Shown here: positions 8,231 through 16,036 of the stretch, piece by piece
Numbering within the stretch: position 1 is the stretch's first letter
Layout: every line of letters begins with the position of its first letter
Assembly (NCBI RefSeq): GCF_000381765.1
Contig: NZ_KB907075.1
Coordinates: forward strand, 124,001 to 188,000
Direction of reading: 5' to 3'
DNA from: [Zimmermannella] faecalis ATCC 13722
GTDB taxonomy: Bacteria; Actinomycetota; Actinomycetes; Actinomycetales; Microbacteriaceae
Length of the DNA: 64,000 nt
Position numbers and translations under genes: made by a program
Notes under the pieces: generated by a model
Seen by the model: the letters and a program-made list of their open reading frames with translations, nothing else
What the model was told of the DNA's origin: nothing
The model's database searches: none

Positions 8231-9100
8231 TTACTCGCTCGTGAGGTGCACGCCGACCGCGGCGTTGAACTTGGTCCAGGTCTCCTCGAGCGCCTCGGCG
8301 TACGGGGTGTCCCACAGCTCACCGTTGAACACCTCGACCTCGACGTCACCCGTGTAGCCGGCGGCGTTGACGGTCTCGGTGAGCGACTCGAAGTCGACGA
8401 CGCCGTCGCCCGGCAGGTGGCGGCTCAGCAGTACATCGGCCGGCAACGGCGTCTTCCAGTCGCACACCTGGTAGGTCGCGATCTGGCCGGCCGCACCGGC
8501 GCGCGCGACCTGGTCCGCAACCTCCGGATCCCACCACACGTGGAACGCGTCGACAACCGCGCCGACCGCCCGGCTGCCGATCGCATCCGCGATGTCGAGC
8601 GCCTGGCCGAGCGTCGAAAGCACGCAGCGGTCCGACGCGAACATCGGGTGGAGCGCCTCGAGCGCGAGCGTCACGCCGGCCGCCTCGGCCTCGGGCGCGA
8701 GCGTCGCGATGCCCTCCGCGAAGCGAGCGCGCGCATCCGCGATCGTGCCGCCCTCGGGAATCCCGCCGGCGACCACGACGAGCACCGCGGCCGATCCGGG
8801 CGCGCCCGCGGCCGCAAGCGTCGCGGTCTCGTCGATCGCGCGACGGTTCTCGTCGAGCGACCGGCGCCAGGCGGCGTCATCCGCATCGGTGAGGAAGCCC
8901 GAACGGCAGTGGCTCGAGAAGCGCAGGCCAGAGTCGGCGAGCAGCTTCGCCGACTCGGCGAGGCCCACCTCGTTCACTGGCTCGCGCCACAGCCCGATGC
9001 TCTGCACGCCCTGGGCGACGCAGAGGTCGAGCGCCTCACGCAGATTCGCGTACTTGATCGTCGCCTGGTTGAGCGAGAAGCGGGGGTGCGGCGCACTCAT
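8231..9100 (-). CDS. Sugar phosphate isomerase/epimerase family protein (xylose isomerase-like TIM barrel)
   Basis: A 289-residue cytosolic protein of the AP endonuclease 2 / xylose isomerase-like TIM-barrel family. Barrel segments carry acidic metal-ligand candidates, for example 'VTLALEALHPMF', 'VGAVVDAFHVWWDP' and 'GDVEVEVFNGELW', consistent with a divalent-metal isomerase or epimerase. It is the last gene of the Gfo/Idh-DUF993 operon, and its ATG at 9100 overlaps the preceding stop (ATGA). A longer frame to 9148 exists but lies inside the preceding gene. It probably isomerises the product of the dehydrogenase. The true sugar is unknown. Confidence 0.85.
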   Translation of the reverse strand: MSAPHPRFSLNQATIKYANLREALDLCVAQGVQSIGLWREPVNEVGLAESAKLLADSGLRFSSHCRSGFLTDADDAAWRRSLDENRRAIDETATLAAAGAPGSAAVLVVVAGGIPEGGTIADARARFAEGIATLAPEAEAAGVTLALEALHPMFASDRCVLSTLGQALDIADAIGSRAVGAVVDAFHVWWDPEVADQVARAGAAGQIATYQVCDWKTPLPADVLLSRHLPGDGVVDFESLTETVNAAGYTGDVEVEVFNGELWDTPYAEALEETWTKFNAAVGVHLTSE

Positions 9101-10314
9101 GCTGCGCCTCCCTTCAGCAGCCCGTCGAGGCGGAGCATCGCGTGCCACCGCTCGGCGGCAAGCTCCGGCCGCTCGAGCGCACCGCAGGCATTCGCGAGCT
9201 CGACGATGCGCGACAGGTGCGGCAGGCTGCGCGCGGAGTGCAGCCCGCCGACCATCTTGAACGCGTCTTGATGCCCGTTGAGCCAGCTGAGGAACGCGAC
9301 CCCGGTCTTGTAATAGAACGTCGGCGCGGCAAACACCTGCCGCGAGAGGTCCTGCGTGGGTGCAAGGATGCGCGTGAACCCGGCCTCGTCGCCACAGTCG
9401 AGGGCCTGCACCGCCGCCGAGGCGTTCGGTGCGAGCACGCTGAACGCGCCGAGCAGGGCGTCGGAGTGCGCGCCCGTCGCGTCGTCGCGAATCAACTCGA
9501 CATAGTTGAAGTCGTCGCCCGTGAACATCGTGACGCCCTCGGGCAGCTGAGCGCGCACGTACCGCTCGGCGTCGGCATCGAGCAGACTCATCTTGATGCC
9601 CGCGACCTTGTCGGCGTGTGCCGCGACGAGTGCGAGCAGCGAGTCGGCGGCGGGCCGCCAGTCGGCGTGGCCGAAGTACCCCGCGAGCTGCGGGTCGAAG
9701 GCCGTGCCGAGCCAGTGAATGATGACGCCGCCCTCGGCCTCACCGAGCACCCGGTCGTAGACGCGTCGGTAGTCGTCGGGGCCCATCGCGGCGCGTGCGA
9801 GGTGCCGGCTCGACATGAGCACGGGCGTGACCCCCTGCTCCTGCGCGAACGCGAGCTGGTCAAGGTAGGCGGCCTCGATCTCGGCGAGCGAGAGCGTCTC
9901 CTCAGCACGACCGTCGGTGTTTACCCCGACGGCGACCGAGCCGCCCGCCTCGCGAGCGCACTCGGCCGACTTCGCGATGAGCTCGCGGGTCGCGGCCGGG
10001 TCGAGCCCCATGTTCCGCTGCGCCGTATCCATCGCGTCGGCGACGCCGATCCCCCACGAGAAGATCTGGCGTCGGTAGTTCAGGGTCGCGTCCCAGTCGA
10101 TCTCGGCCGGGGCGCCGGGGACGTTCTCGGCGGTCACCTTCGGGATCACGTGCGCGGCCGCGTAGAGCGTGCGCGAGCGCAGCGGCCCGGTCGGCTTCGT
10201 GAACGACGGCGCCGCGAGCAGTTCGGCGCCGCGGGTGGTCCCGTCGGCGTCGAGCAGCTGCAGCGTGATGTCGGTGGATGCGCGGCTCGCGCCGAACGTC
10301 TGCGTCGCGGTCAT
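9097..10314 (-). CDS. DUF993 family protein, DHDPS-like TIM barrel
   Basis: A 405-residue protein of the uncharacterised DUF993 family. The sequence looks like a class I aldolase/dihydrodipicolinate synthase barrel: 'AGGSVAVGVNTDG' resembles a barrel strand, and 'DKVAGIKMSLLDAD' (Lys241) sits where DHDPS-type enzymes carry the Schiff-base lysine. Hence a C-C lyase or dehydratase acting on a keto-sugar acid is plausible, though not shown. It overlaps both neighbours by four bases (ATGA) between the Gfo/Idh dehydrogenase and the isomerase genes. The open frame continues to 11547, but that part is the antisense-frame shadow of the dehydrogenase gene. Confidence 0.8.
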   Translation of the reverse strand: MTATQTFGASRASTDITLQLLDADGTTRGAELLAAPSFTKPTGPLRSRTLYAAAHVIPKVTAENVPGAPAEIDWDATLNYRRQIFSWGIGVADAMDTAQRNMGLDPAATRELIAKSAECAREAGGSVAVGVNTDGRAEETLSLAEIEAAYLDQLAFAQEQGVTPVLMSSRHLARAAMGPDDYRRVYDRVLGEAEGGVIIHWLGTAFDPQLAGYFGHADWRPAADSLLALVAAHADKVAGIKMSLLDADAERYVRAQLPEGVTMFTGDDFNYVELIRDDATGAHSDALLGAFSVLAPNASAAVQALDCGDEAGFTRILAPTQDLSRQVFAAPTFYYKTGVAFLSWLNGHQDAFKMVGGLHSARSLPHLSRIVELANACGALERPELAAERWHAMLRLDGLLKGGAA

Positions 10315-11504
10315 CGGGCGTCCACCTGCGCTGCGGCGCGGTCGGCCGCGTTGCCGAGCGCGAACTCCTGCAGGCTCACGCGGCGACCCTGCGCATCCGA
10401 TTCGAGGGCGGCCTCGGCGAGCAGCATGCCGGCTGCGCCGGAGCGGAAGTCGTAGTGGTGCTCGCCGTCGCCGACGACGTAGCGAAGGAACTCGACCCAC
10501 TGCAGCTTGAAGCCGTTCTCGATGGCGTCGTTCTGCGGCACCTCGACCCAGTTCGACTGGTAGTCGTTCGCGTCGGGCAGGTCGGGGTTCCAGGTCGGCT
10601 TCGGGGTCGCGTTGCGCGGCTGCACCTTCGCGCCGAACAGGCCAACGACGGCGCTGCCGTGCGTGCCGTCGACGTGCAGCTCGACGAGCTCGTCGCGATT
10701 GACGCGCACCGTCCAGCTCGAGTTGAACTGCACGATCGGGCCGTTGTCGAGGTCGAAGATCGCGTAGGCGGCATCGTCGGCGGTCGCGGTGTAGGGCTCG
10801 CCGCGCTCGTCGACGCGGGTCGGGATGTGCGTGCGCTTCTCGGTGTAGACCGAGGAGATCTTGCCGAAGAGGTTCTCGATGACGTAGTTCCAGTGCGGGA
10901 ACATGTCGACGATGATGCCGCCGCCGTCTTCGGCCCGGTAGTTCCAGCTCGGGCGCTGGGCGGGCTGCCAGTCGCCCTCGAACACCCAGTAGCCGAACTC
11001 GCCCCGCACCGAGAGGATCTCGCCGAAGAAGCCGCTGTCGATGAGGCGCTTCAGCTTGAGCAGGCCGGGCAGGTAGAGCTTGTCGTGCACGACGCCGTTC
11101 TTGACGCCGGCGGCCTCGGCCTCGTCGGCGAGCGCGACCGCCTCGGCGTAGCTCTCGGCGGTGGGCTTCTCGGTGTAGATCGCCTTGCCGGCGGCGATCG
11201 CCTTGCGAATCGCGGGCACGCGCAGCTGCGTGACGAGCGCGTCGAAGTAGATCGGGAAGTCGGGGTCGGCGAGCGCCTCGTCGAGGTCGGTCGTGTACTT
11301 CGCGACGCCGTGCTGCTCGGCGACCTCGCGGAGCTTCTCGGCGTTGCGGGCCACGAGGTAGAGCTCGATCGGGCGACGCGAACCGTCGGAGAGTGGGAAT
11401 CCGCCCTCGTCGCGCAGCGCCAGCAGTGAGCGAACCAGGTGCTGTCGGTACCCCATGCGGCCCGTCGCGCCGTTCACGATGATGCCAAGCGGTTGCTGAG
11501 TCAT
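10311..11504 (-). CDS. Gfo/Idh/MocA family oxidoreductase
   Basis: A 397-residue NAD(P)-dependent dehydrogenase. The N-terminal Rossmann fold starts 'LGIIVNGATGRMGYRQ', and the family's catalytic EKP motif (Lys113) is present in 'GKAIYTEKPTAES'. A second motif with conserved His is seen in 'GGGIIVDMFPHWNYV'. Members oxidise sugars, inositols or sugar acids at a secondary alcohol. It is the first gene of the three-gene operon; GAGAGGA precedes the ATG by 7 bases. A LacI-type operator fills its promoter spacer. The N-terminus is somewhat longer than usual, with an insert at about residues 30-45. Confidence 0.88.
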   Translation of the reverse strand: MTQQPLGIIVNGATGRMGYRQHLVRSLLALRDEGGFPLSDGSRRPIELYLVARNAEKLREVAEQHGVAKYTTDLDEALADPDFPIYFDALVTQLRVPAIRKAIAAGKAIYTEKPTAESYAEAVALADEAEAAGVKNGVVHDKLYLPGLLKLKRLIDSGFFGEILSVRGEFGYWVFEGDWQPAQRPSWNYRAEDGGGIIVDMFPHWNYVIENLFGKISSVYTEKRTHIPTRVDERGEPYTATADDAAYAIFDLDNGPIVQFNSSWTVRVNRDELVELHVDGTHGSAVVGLFGAKVQPRNATPKPTWNPDLPDANDYQSNWVEVPQNDAIENGFKLQWVEFLRYVVGDGEHHYDFRSGAAGMLLAEAALESDAQGRRVSLQEFALGNAADRAAAQVDAR

Positions 11505-11546
11505 GTCTTTCCTCTCGTTGGAGCCCCTCGTCGTTGAGGTGCCCCA

Positions 11547-11575
11547 AGCCTATGGGAAAGCGCTTACCCGAGCAA
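11547..11575 (-). promoter_or_regulatory. Promoter with embedded LacI-type operator for the Gfo/Idh-DUF993 operon
   Basis: Read on the minus strand: -35 TTGCTC (11575-11570), a 17-base spacer, -10 TAGGCT (11552-11547). The operator GGGAAAGCGCTTACCC (plus strand, 11554-11569) occupies almost the whole spacer, so a bound repressor would block polymerase. It is a 16-base near-palindrome with a single arm mismatch, and matches the site at 5348 in 15 of 16 positions. Confidence 0.7.
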
Positions 11576-11640
11576 GTGTCGAACGACGCGCGACCAGCCG
11601 GCCAGCGAGCCAGCCAGCCAGTCGCGTTCGACGTTGCCGG

Positions 11641-12672
11641 CTACCGCTGCGGCGTACTGTCGCGCACGACGACCGACGTGTTCACCCGCAGCACGACGGG
11701 CTCCCGCTCCGGCGCATCCGACATCGCGAGCTTGATCGCGCGATAGCCCATGTCTTCGAGCGGCACGACCACCGTCGTCAGCGTCGGCGTCACGTCCCGC
11801 ACGGGCGCGATGTCATCGAAGCCCGCGACCGACACGTCGCGCCCCGGCAGTTTGCCGAGGTCGCGCAGGGCCGTCATCGCGCCGATCGCCATGACGTCGC
11901 TCGTCGCAAAAAGCGTGTCGACCTCGGGCGCGCGCGACAGCAGCGTGCGCGTGCCCGCGTATCCGCCATCACGGCTGAAGTCGGCCTCGACGAGCGCGTG
12001 CTCGTCGAACTCGAGGCCCGCGTCGGCGAGCCCCTCGATGAAGCCTTCGACCCGGTCGGCGTTCGTGCGAAGCTTGCGGGGGCCCGAGACGATGCCGAAC
12101 CGCTTGCCGCCGCGGCCGGCGAGCACCCGCGCAAGATCGGCTGCGCCCTGCCGGTTCGCAAGCTCAACGACGTCAAACGACGCGAGCGGCTGCGAGATGA
12201 GCACGACCCGGCCGCCGGTCGCGAGGTAGTCGGTGAGCTGCCGCTCGAGCTCGGCCTGCGCCGCGGCGTCGTTCGTGCGCGACCCCGTGAGGATGATCGC
12301 CCGCGCCCGCTGCGCCCGCATCGTGCGCACGATCTCGGTCTCGGAGCCCGTATCGTGATGCGCCGTCGCCACCGTGACGATGAGCCCCTCCTCGGCAGCC
12401 CCGCGCATGACGCCCGAGGCGATCGCGCTGAAGTACGGGTCGGCGATGTCGTTCACGATCACCGCGATCGTCGACGAGGCGCCCTTTGCGACGGCCTGCG
12501 CCGTGAGGTTCGGCAGGTACCCGAGCCGGTCGGCCGTCGCCTGCACCCGGGCCCGAATCTCCTCGTTCACTCGCCGGGTGCTCCCGTTGATCGCGCGCGA
12601 GGCCGTCGCAATCGACACCCCCGCCTCGCGGGCCACCTCACCGAGCGTCACCGGCTGCTTCGCTGCGACCAT
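11641..12672 (-). CDS. LacI family transcriptional regulator
   Basis: A 343-residue repressor. The N-terminal LacI helix-turn-helix is 'VTLGEVAREAGVSIATASRA' (residues 8-27), with the hinge region at about 50-65. The rest is a periplasmic-binding-protein-like ligand domain with 'TIAVIVNDIADPYFSAIASG' and 'DVSVAGFDDIAPV'. The ATG at 12672 is preceded by GGAGGG 6 bases upstream. The frame extends upstream, but that would include the operator region. It sits between the Gfo/Idh operon, read in the same direction, and the divergent glycerate kinase. The LacI-type dyads at 5348, 11554 and 12712 are the natural targets. Confidence 0.92.
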   Translation of the reverse strand: MVAAKQPVTLGEVAREAGVSIATASRAINGSTRRVNEEIRARVQATADRLGYLPNLTAQAVAKGASSTIAVIVNDIADPYFSAIASGVMRGAAEEGLIVTVATAHHDTGSETEIVRTMRAQRARAIILTGSRTNDAAAQAELERQLTDYLATGGRVVLISQPLASFDVVELANRQGAADLARVLAGRGGKRFGIVSGPRKLRTNADRVEGFIEGLADAGLEFDEHALVEADFSRDGGYAGTRTLLSRAPEVDTLFATSDVMAIGAMTALRDLGKLPGRDVSVAGFDDIAPVRDVTPTLTTVVVPLEDMGYRAIKLAMSDAPEREPVVLRVNTSVVVRDSTPQR

Positions 12673-12711
12673 GTGTCCCTCCGAATCTTCATCGTCGGGG
12701 TTGATCCTAGT

Positions 12712-12727
12712 GGGAAACGGCTTTCCG
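12712..12727. promoter_or_regulatory. LacI-type operator between lacI and glycerate kinase
   Basis: GGGAAACGGCTTTCCG contains the perfect dyad GGAAA-cggc-TTTCC and matches the 11554 site in 12 of 16 positions. It lies 40 bases before the regulator start and 15 bases before the kinase start. A TAACCT -10 box follows at 12730-12735 just 6 bases before the kinase ATG, suggesting a leaderless kinase transcript under this operator and autoregulation of the regulator. Confidence 0.55.
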
Positions 12728-12741
12728 GCTAACCTTGACGC

Positions 12742-13902
12742 ATGCATCGTCGCATCGTCATTTGCCCCGACTCGTTCAAAGGCACCTGCCCCGCTGCCGA
12801 TGTGGCTGCTGCCATCATACGAGGCTGGAGGTCGGTGCGACCCGACGACGAGTGTGTCGCGGCCCCGATGGCCGACGGCGGTGAGGGCACGATCGACGCG
12901 CTCGCCGCCGGCGCGCCCGACGCGGTACGGCACGAACTGCGCGTGACCGGCCCCGTCGGCGACGACGTCACGGCGACCGTGCTCGAGCTCCCCGACGGCG
13001 CCTGGGTCGTCGAGCTCGCCGAGACGAGCGGCATCGCCTACCTCGACGCGGTCACGCGCGACACCGCCGCGACCGCGACGACGCGCGGGCTCGGTGAGGC
13101 GATCCGCTTCGCGCTCGACCACGGCGCCCACCGCGTGCTCGTCGGGCTCGGCAGCAGCGCCTCGACCGACGGCGGCGCGGGCGCCCTCGCAGCCCTCGGC
13201 GCGAAGCTCACGGATGCGCGCGGCCGCGACATTGCGCCCGGCAACGCGGGCCTCCACGACCTCGACTCGCTCGACCTCACGAACCTCGTGCCACCTCCGC
13301 CGGGCGGCATCGTCGCCCTCACCGATGTCGAAAGCCCGCTGCTCGGGCCGGCCGGTGCGGCCGCCGTCTTCGGCCCGCAGAAGGGCGCGACCCCCGACGA
13401 CGTCGCGCGGTTCGACGCCGGGCTCGCGCGGCTCGCGGGGCTTGTTGGCGCGACCGCCGACCCGGATGCCCCGGGCGCGGGTGCCGCGGGCGGCGCGGGC
13501 TTCGGGCTGCTCATCACCGGCGCGCGCATCCGCCCCGGTGCCGACGAAATCGCCGCGGCCGTTCACCTCGAAACGCTCGTCGCCGACGCCGACCTCGTCA
13601 TCACGGGCGAGGGCAGCTTCGACGCCCAGTCGCTCGCGGGCAAGGTGCCCTCGACCGTCCTCGCGGCGGCGCGCGCCGCGAACGTGCCGATGCACGTCAT
13701 CGCGGGGCGGGTCGAAGCAAGCGCCGAGTTTGATGCGAGCCTGCGCGCGAACCCGACCGTCGCCTCGACGCACTCGCTCACCGAACTCGCGGGCTCGGCC
13801 GACGCCGCGATGCGCGACACCGCGCGCTACCTCGAGGCCGCCGCCACCGAACTCGCGCGCAGCCTGACCGACAACACGCGCCAAAAGGCAACGCCTCAGT
13901 AA
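12742..13902 (+). CDS. glxK: Glycerate kinase
   Basis: A 386-residue cytosolic kinase of the GlxK/GarK family, phosphorylating D-glycerate (usually to 2-phosphoglycerate in this class) with ATP. The N-terminus 'VICPDSFKGTCPAADVAAAI' is the family signature, followed by 'VAAPMADGGEGTIDAL', 'VGLGSSASTDGGAGALAALG' and 'DLVITGEGSFDAQSLAGKVP'. It is transcribed away from the LacI-type regulator, with an operator in between and probably no leader. Its position suggests that the pathway encoded at 8231-11504 yields glycerate. Confidence 0.92.
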   Translation: MHRRIVICPDSFKGTCPAADVAAAIIRGWRSVRPDDECVAAPMADGGEGTIDALAAGAPDAVRHELRVTGPVGDDVTATVLELPDGAWVVELAETSGIAYLDAVTRDTAATATTRGLGEAIRFALDHGAHRVLVGLGSSASTDGGAGALAALGAKLTDARGRDIAPGNAGLHDLDSLDLTNLVPPPPGGIVALTDVESPLLGPAGAAAVFGPQKGATPDDVARFDAGLARLAGLVGATADPDAPGAGAAGGAGFGLLITGARIRPGADEIAAAVHLETLVADADLVITGEGSFDAQSLAGKVPSTVLAAARAANVPMHVIAGRVEASAEFDASLRANPTVASTHSLTELAGSADAAMRDTARYLEAAATELARSLTDNTRQKATPQ

Positions 13903-13947
13903 ACTTGGCCGCATGACCGAGCATCCGACGGCCGCGCGCAGCCTCGC

Positions 13948-14613
13948 ATGAAAGACGTCACGCGCAAGGGCCTCGTGCTCTCGAGTTCGCTCGCCTTCGT
14001 CGCGGGCTACGTCGACGCGATCGGCTTCATCGCGACCGGCGGCATGTTCGTCTCGTTCATGAGCGGAAACTCGACGCAGATCGGCGTCGAGCTGTTTCAA
14101 GACGGCCTCGCCCAGGCGCTCATGGGCGCGGCGCTCGTCGGCGGATTCCTCGTCGGCGTCGTGCTCGCCGCAATGTTCGCGAGCCGCGGCGGCGACCACC
14201 GCCGCGACGTCGTCGGCACCGCGGCGCTCGCCATGGCGATCGTCGCAGCATCCGAGATCCTCGGCTGGCCGTCGCCGTGGTGGTACGTGCTCGTCGCCGC
14301 CGCGATGGGCTCGCTCAACACGCTCTACCTCGCCGACGGCCGCGCCCGAGTCGCCATCACCTACGCGACCGGAACCCTCGTGAGCCTCGGCCTCGCACTC
14401 GCCGCGCTCGTCACCGGGCGCTCCCGCACCGCGTGGATCCGCCCGCTGCTGCTCTGGGGCTCACTCGCGGTCGGCGCGGTCGTCGGCGCGGGCATCCACT
14501 TCGTCAGCCCCGCCTGGTCGCTCGCGTTCGGCGCGGCCGCGCTCTTCGCGATCGCCTCGGCGCTCGCCGTGCGCCGGCCGCTGCAACGGGCCGGCGCACG
14601 CGCTCCGAGATAG
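13948..14613 (+). CDS. DUF1275 (YoaK) family membrane protein
   Basis: A 221-residue protein with about six transmembrane helices. The N-terminal 'LAFVAGYVDAIGFIATGGMF' followed by 'VSFMSGNSTQIGVEL' is the hallmark of DUF1275/YoaK proteins, which have no established function. The start ATG lacks a clear ribosome binding site. It is 45 bases after the glycerate kinase stop, so co-transcription is possible, but nothing else links the two. The stop is followed closely by the convergent MFS gene. Confidence 0.8.
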   Translation: MKDVTRKGLVLSSSLAFVAGYVDAIGFIATGGMFVSFMSGNSTQIGVELFQDGLAQALMGAALVGGFLVGVVLAAMFASRGGDHRRDVVGTAALAMAIVAASEILGWPSPWWYVLVAAAMGSLNTLYLADGRARVAITYATGTLVSLGLALAALVTGRSRTAWIRPLLLWGSLAVGAVVGAGIHFVSPAWSLAFGAAALFAIASALAVRRPLQRAGARAPR

Positions 14614-14626
14614 CGAGCGAGAGCGA

Positions 14627-15931
14627 CTACACCTCGAGCTTGTTGAGGTCGGCGCCCTTCGTCTCCTTGAAGAAGAAGGTCGCCACAAACGTCACGGCGC
14701 ACAGGAACATCACGTAGACGTTGAACATCCACGGCCGGTCGATCGACACGAATAGCTGGTTCAGGTACGGCGCGGTGCCACCAAACACGGCGACCGAGAG
14801 CGAGTACGCGAAGCCGATGCCGCGGCCACGCACGTAGGTCGGCAGGCTCTCGGCCTGCAGCGCCGGCAGCGGCGAGTTCGCGAACGCCCAGATCGACAGC
14901 GCGAGGCCGACCGTGAGGCTAAGCGTCCACGGGTCCTTGCTCACGAGCAGCGTGAACGGCACCGTCACCGCAAACGCGAGCACCGAGAAGATGAAGTACA
15001 TCGGCTTGCGGCCAATGCGGTCACTGAGGCGGCCGAGGAACGGGCTCACGATGATGCAGAGCAGCTGCCCCACGACGGTCGCCCAGTACGCGGCGTTCGA
15101 CGCCATGCCCTTCTCGCTGATCGCGAAGGTCGTCATGTACGTCATCCACACGTAGTTGAAGCACGTGATGCCCGAGATGAGCGCGATGATGCGCACCGTC
15201 ATCGCGGCAACCCGGCGGCGCGGCACGGGCGCGTGCTGCACCTCCTCGGCCTGCTCGAACACCTCGCTCTCGTTCATGCGGCGGCGCATCCAGAGCACGA
15301 CGAGTGCCATGCCGGCCGCGATCCAGAACGGGATGCGCCAGCCGTACGACGCCATCGCCTCCTCGCCGAGCGTCGACGAGAGCACGGCGCCCACGAGGAA
15401 CGCGAGCACGCTGCCACCGATGATCGAGATACCGGCGACCGAGCCCCACTGCCCGCGGCGGTGGTTCGGCGCGATCTCGGCGATGTAGGTGATGGATGCG
15501 GTCGACTCGCCACCGTGCGCGAAGCCCTGCACGCAGCGCAGCACGAGCAGCAGCACCGACGCCCACACGCCGATCGTCGCGAACGTCGGCAGAATGCCGA
15601 TGAGGAAGCAGGCGGCGGCCATCATGAGCATCGTGATGAGCAGCACCGACTTGCGGCCGACGCGGTCGCCGAGCCAGCCGAAGAAGATGCCGCCGATGGG
15701 CCGCATGAGGAACCCGACCGCGAACACGGCAAACACCGAGAGGATCGCCGACGCCGGGTCGTCCTGGTTGAACATCGCGCCGGCGATGAACGGCGAGAGC
15801 ACCGAGTAGGCGGTCCACTCGTACCACTCGAGCACGTTGCCGACGGTGCTCGAGAGCAGGGAGCGCCGGCGCTCCTTGAGGGTGATCGACGACTTCGGGG
15901 CGACGTCGTCGAGCTGGTGGGTCTGAGTCAT
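14627..15931 (-). CDS. MFS transporter, metabolite:H+ symporter (MHS) type
   Basis: A 434-residue proton symporter with twelve predicted membrane segments. The N-terminus 'STVGNVLEWYEWTAYSVLSP' is a variant of the MHS signature (G-x-x-x-E-W-Y/F-D-F/W), followed by 'FFGWLGDRVGRKSVLLITML' and 'FAHGGESTASITYIAE'. The MHS family imports organic acids such as 2-oxoglutarate, shikimate, proline/betaine or citrate. It lies 105 bases downstream of the E2 gene in the same direction, so it may bring in the acid that the neighbouring 2-oxoacid dehydrogenase, or a precursor route, consumes. Confidence 0.88.
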   Translation of the reverse strand: MTQTHQLDDVAPKSSITLKERRRSLLSSTVGNVLEWYEWTAYSVLSPFIAGAMFNQDDPASAILSVFAVFAVGFLMRPIGGIFFGWLGDRVGRKSVLLITMLMMAAACFLIGILPTFATIGVWASVLLLVLRCVQGFAHGGESTASITYIAEIAPNHRRGQWGSVAGISIIGGSVLAFLVGAVLSSTLGEEAMASYGWRIPFWIAAGMALVVLWMRRRMNESEVFEQAEEVQHAPVPRRRVAAMTVRIIALISGITCFNYVWMTYMTTFAISEKGMASNAAYWATVVGQLLCIIVSPFLGRLSDRIGRKPMYFIFSVLAFAVTVPFTLLVSKDPWTLSLTVGLALSIWAFANSPLPALQAESLPTYVRGRGIGFAYSLSVAVFGGTAPYLNQLFVSIDRPWMFNVYVMFLCAVTFVATFFFKETKGADLNKLEV

Positions 15932-16036
15932 TGGCTCATCTTTCGAGTTGGCCGCGGCAGCGGTGTCGCGGCGGGTCCGGAGGTGGGTCAGGTTCTTGTG
16001 GGGATAAAGGGAAAAGAGCGAGCGGTGGATGCGCGG

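Noticed and set aside
11547-14199. Very long minus-strand open frame (852 codons) around the LacI gene
   Set aside because: Only the last 343 codons encode the LacI protein; the upstream part is antisense to glycerate kinase and crosses the divergent promoter.
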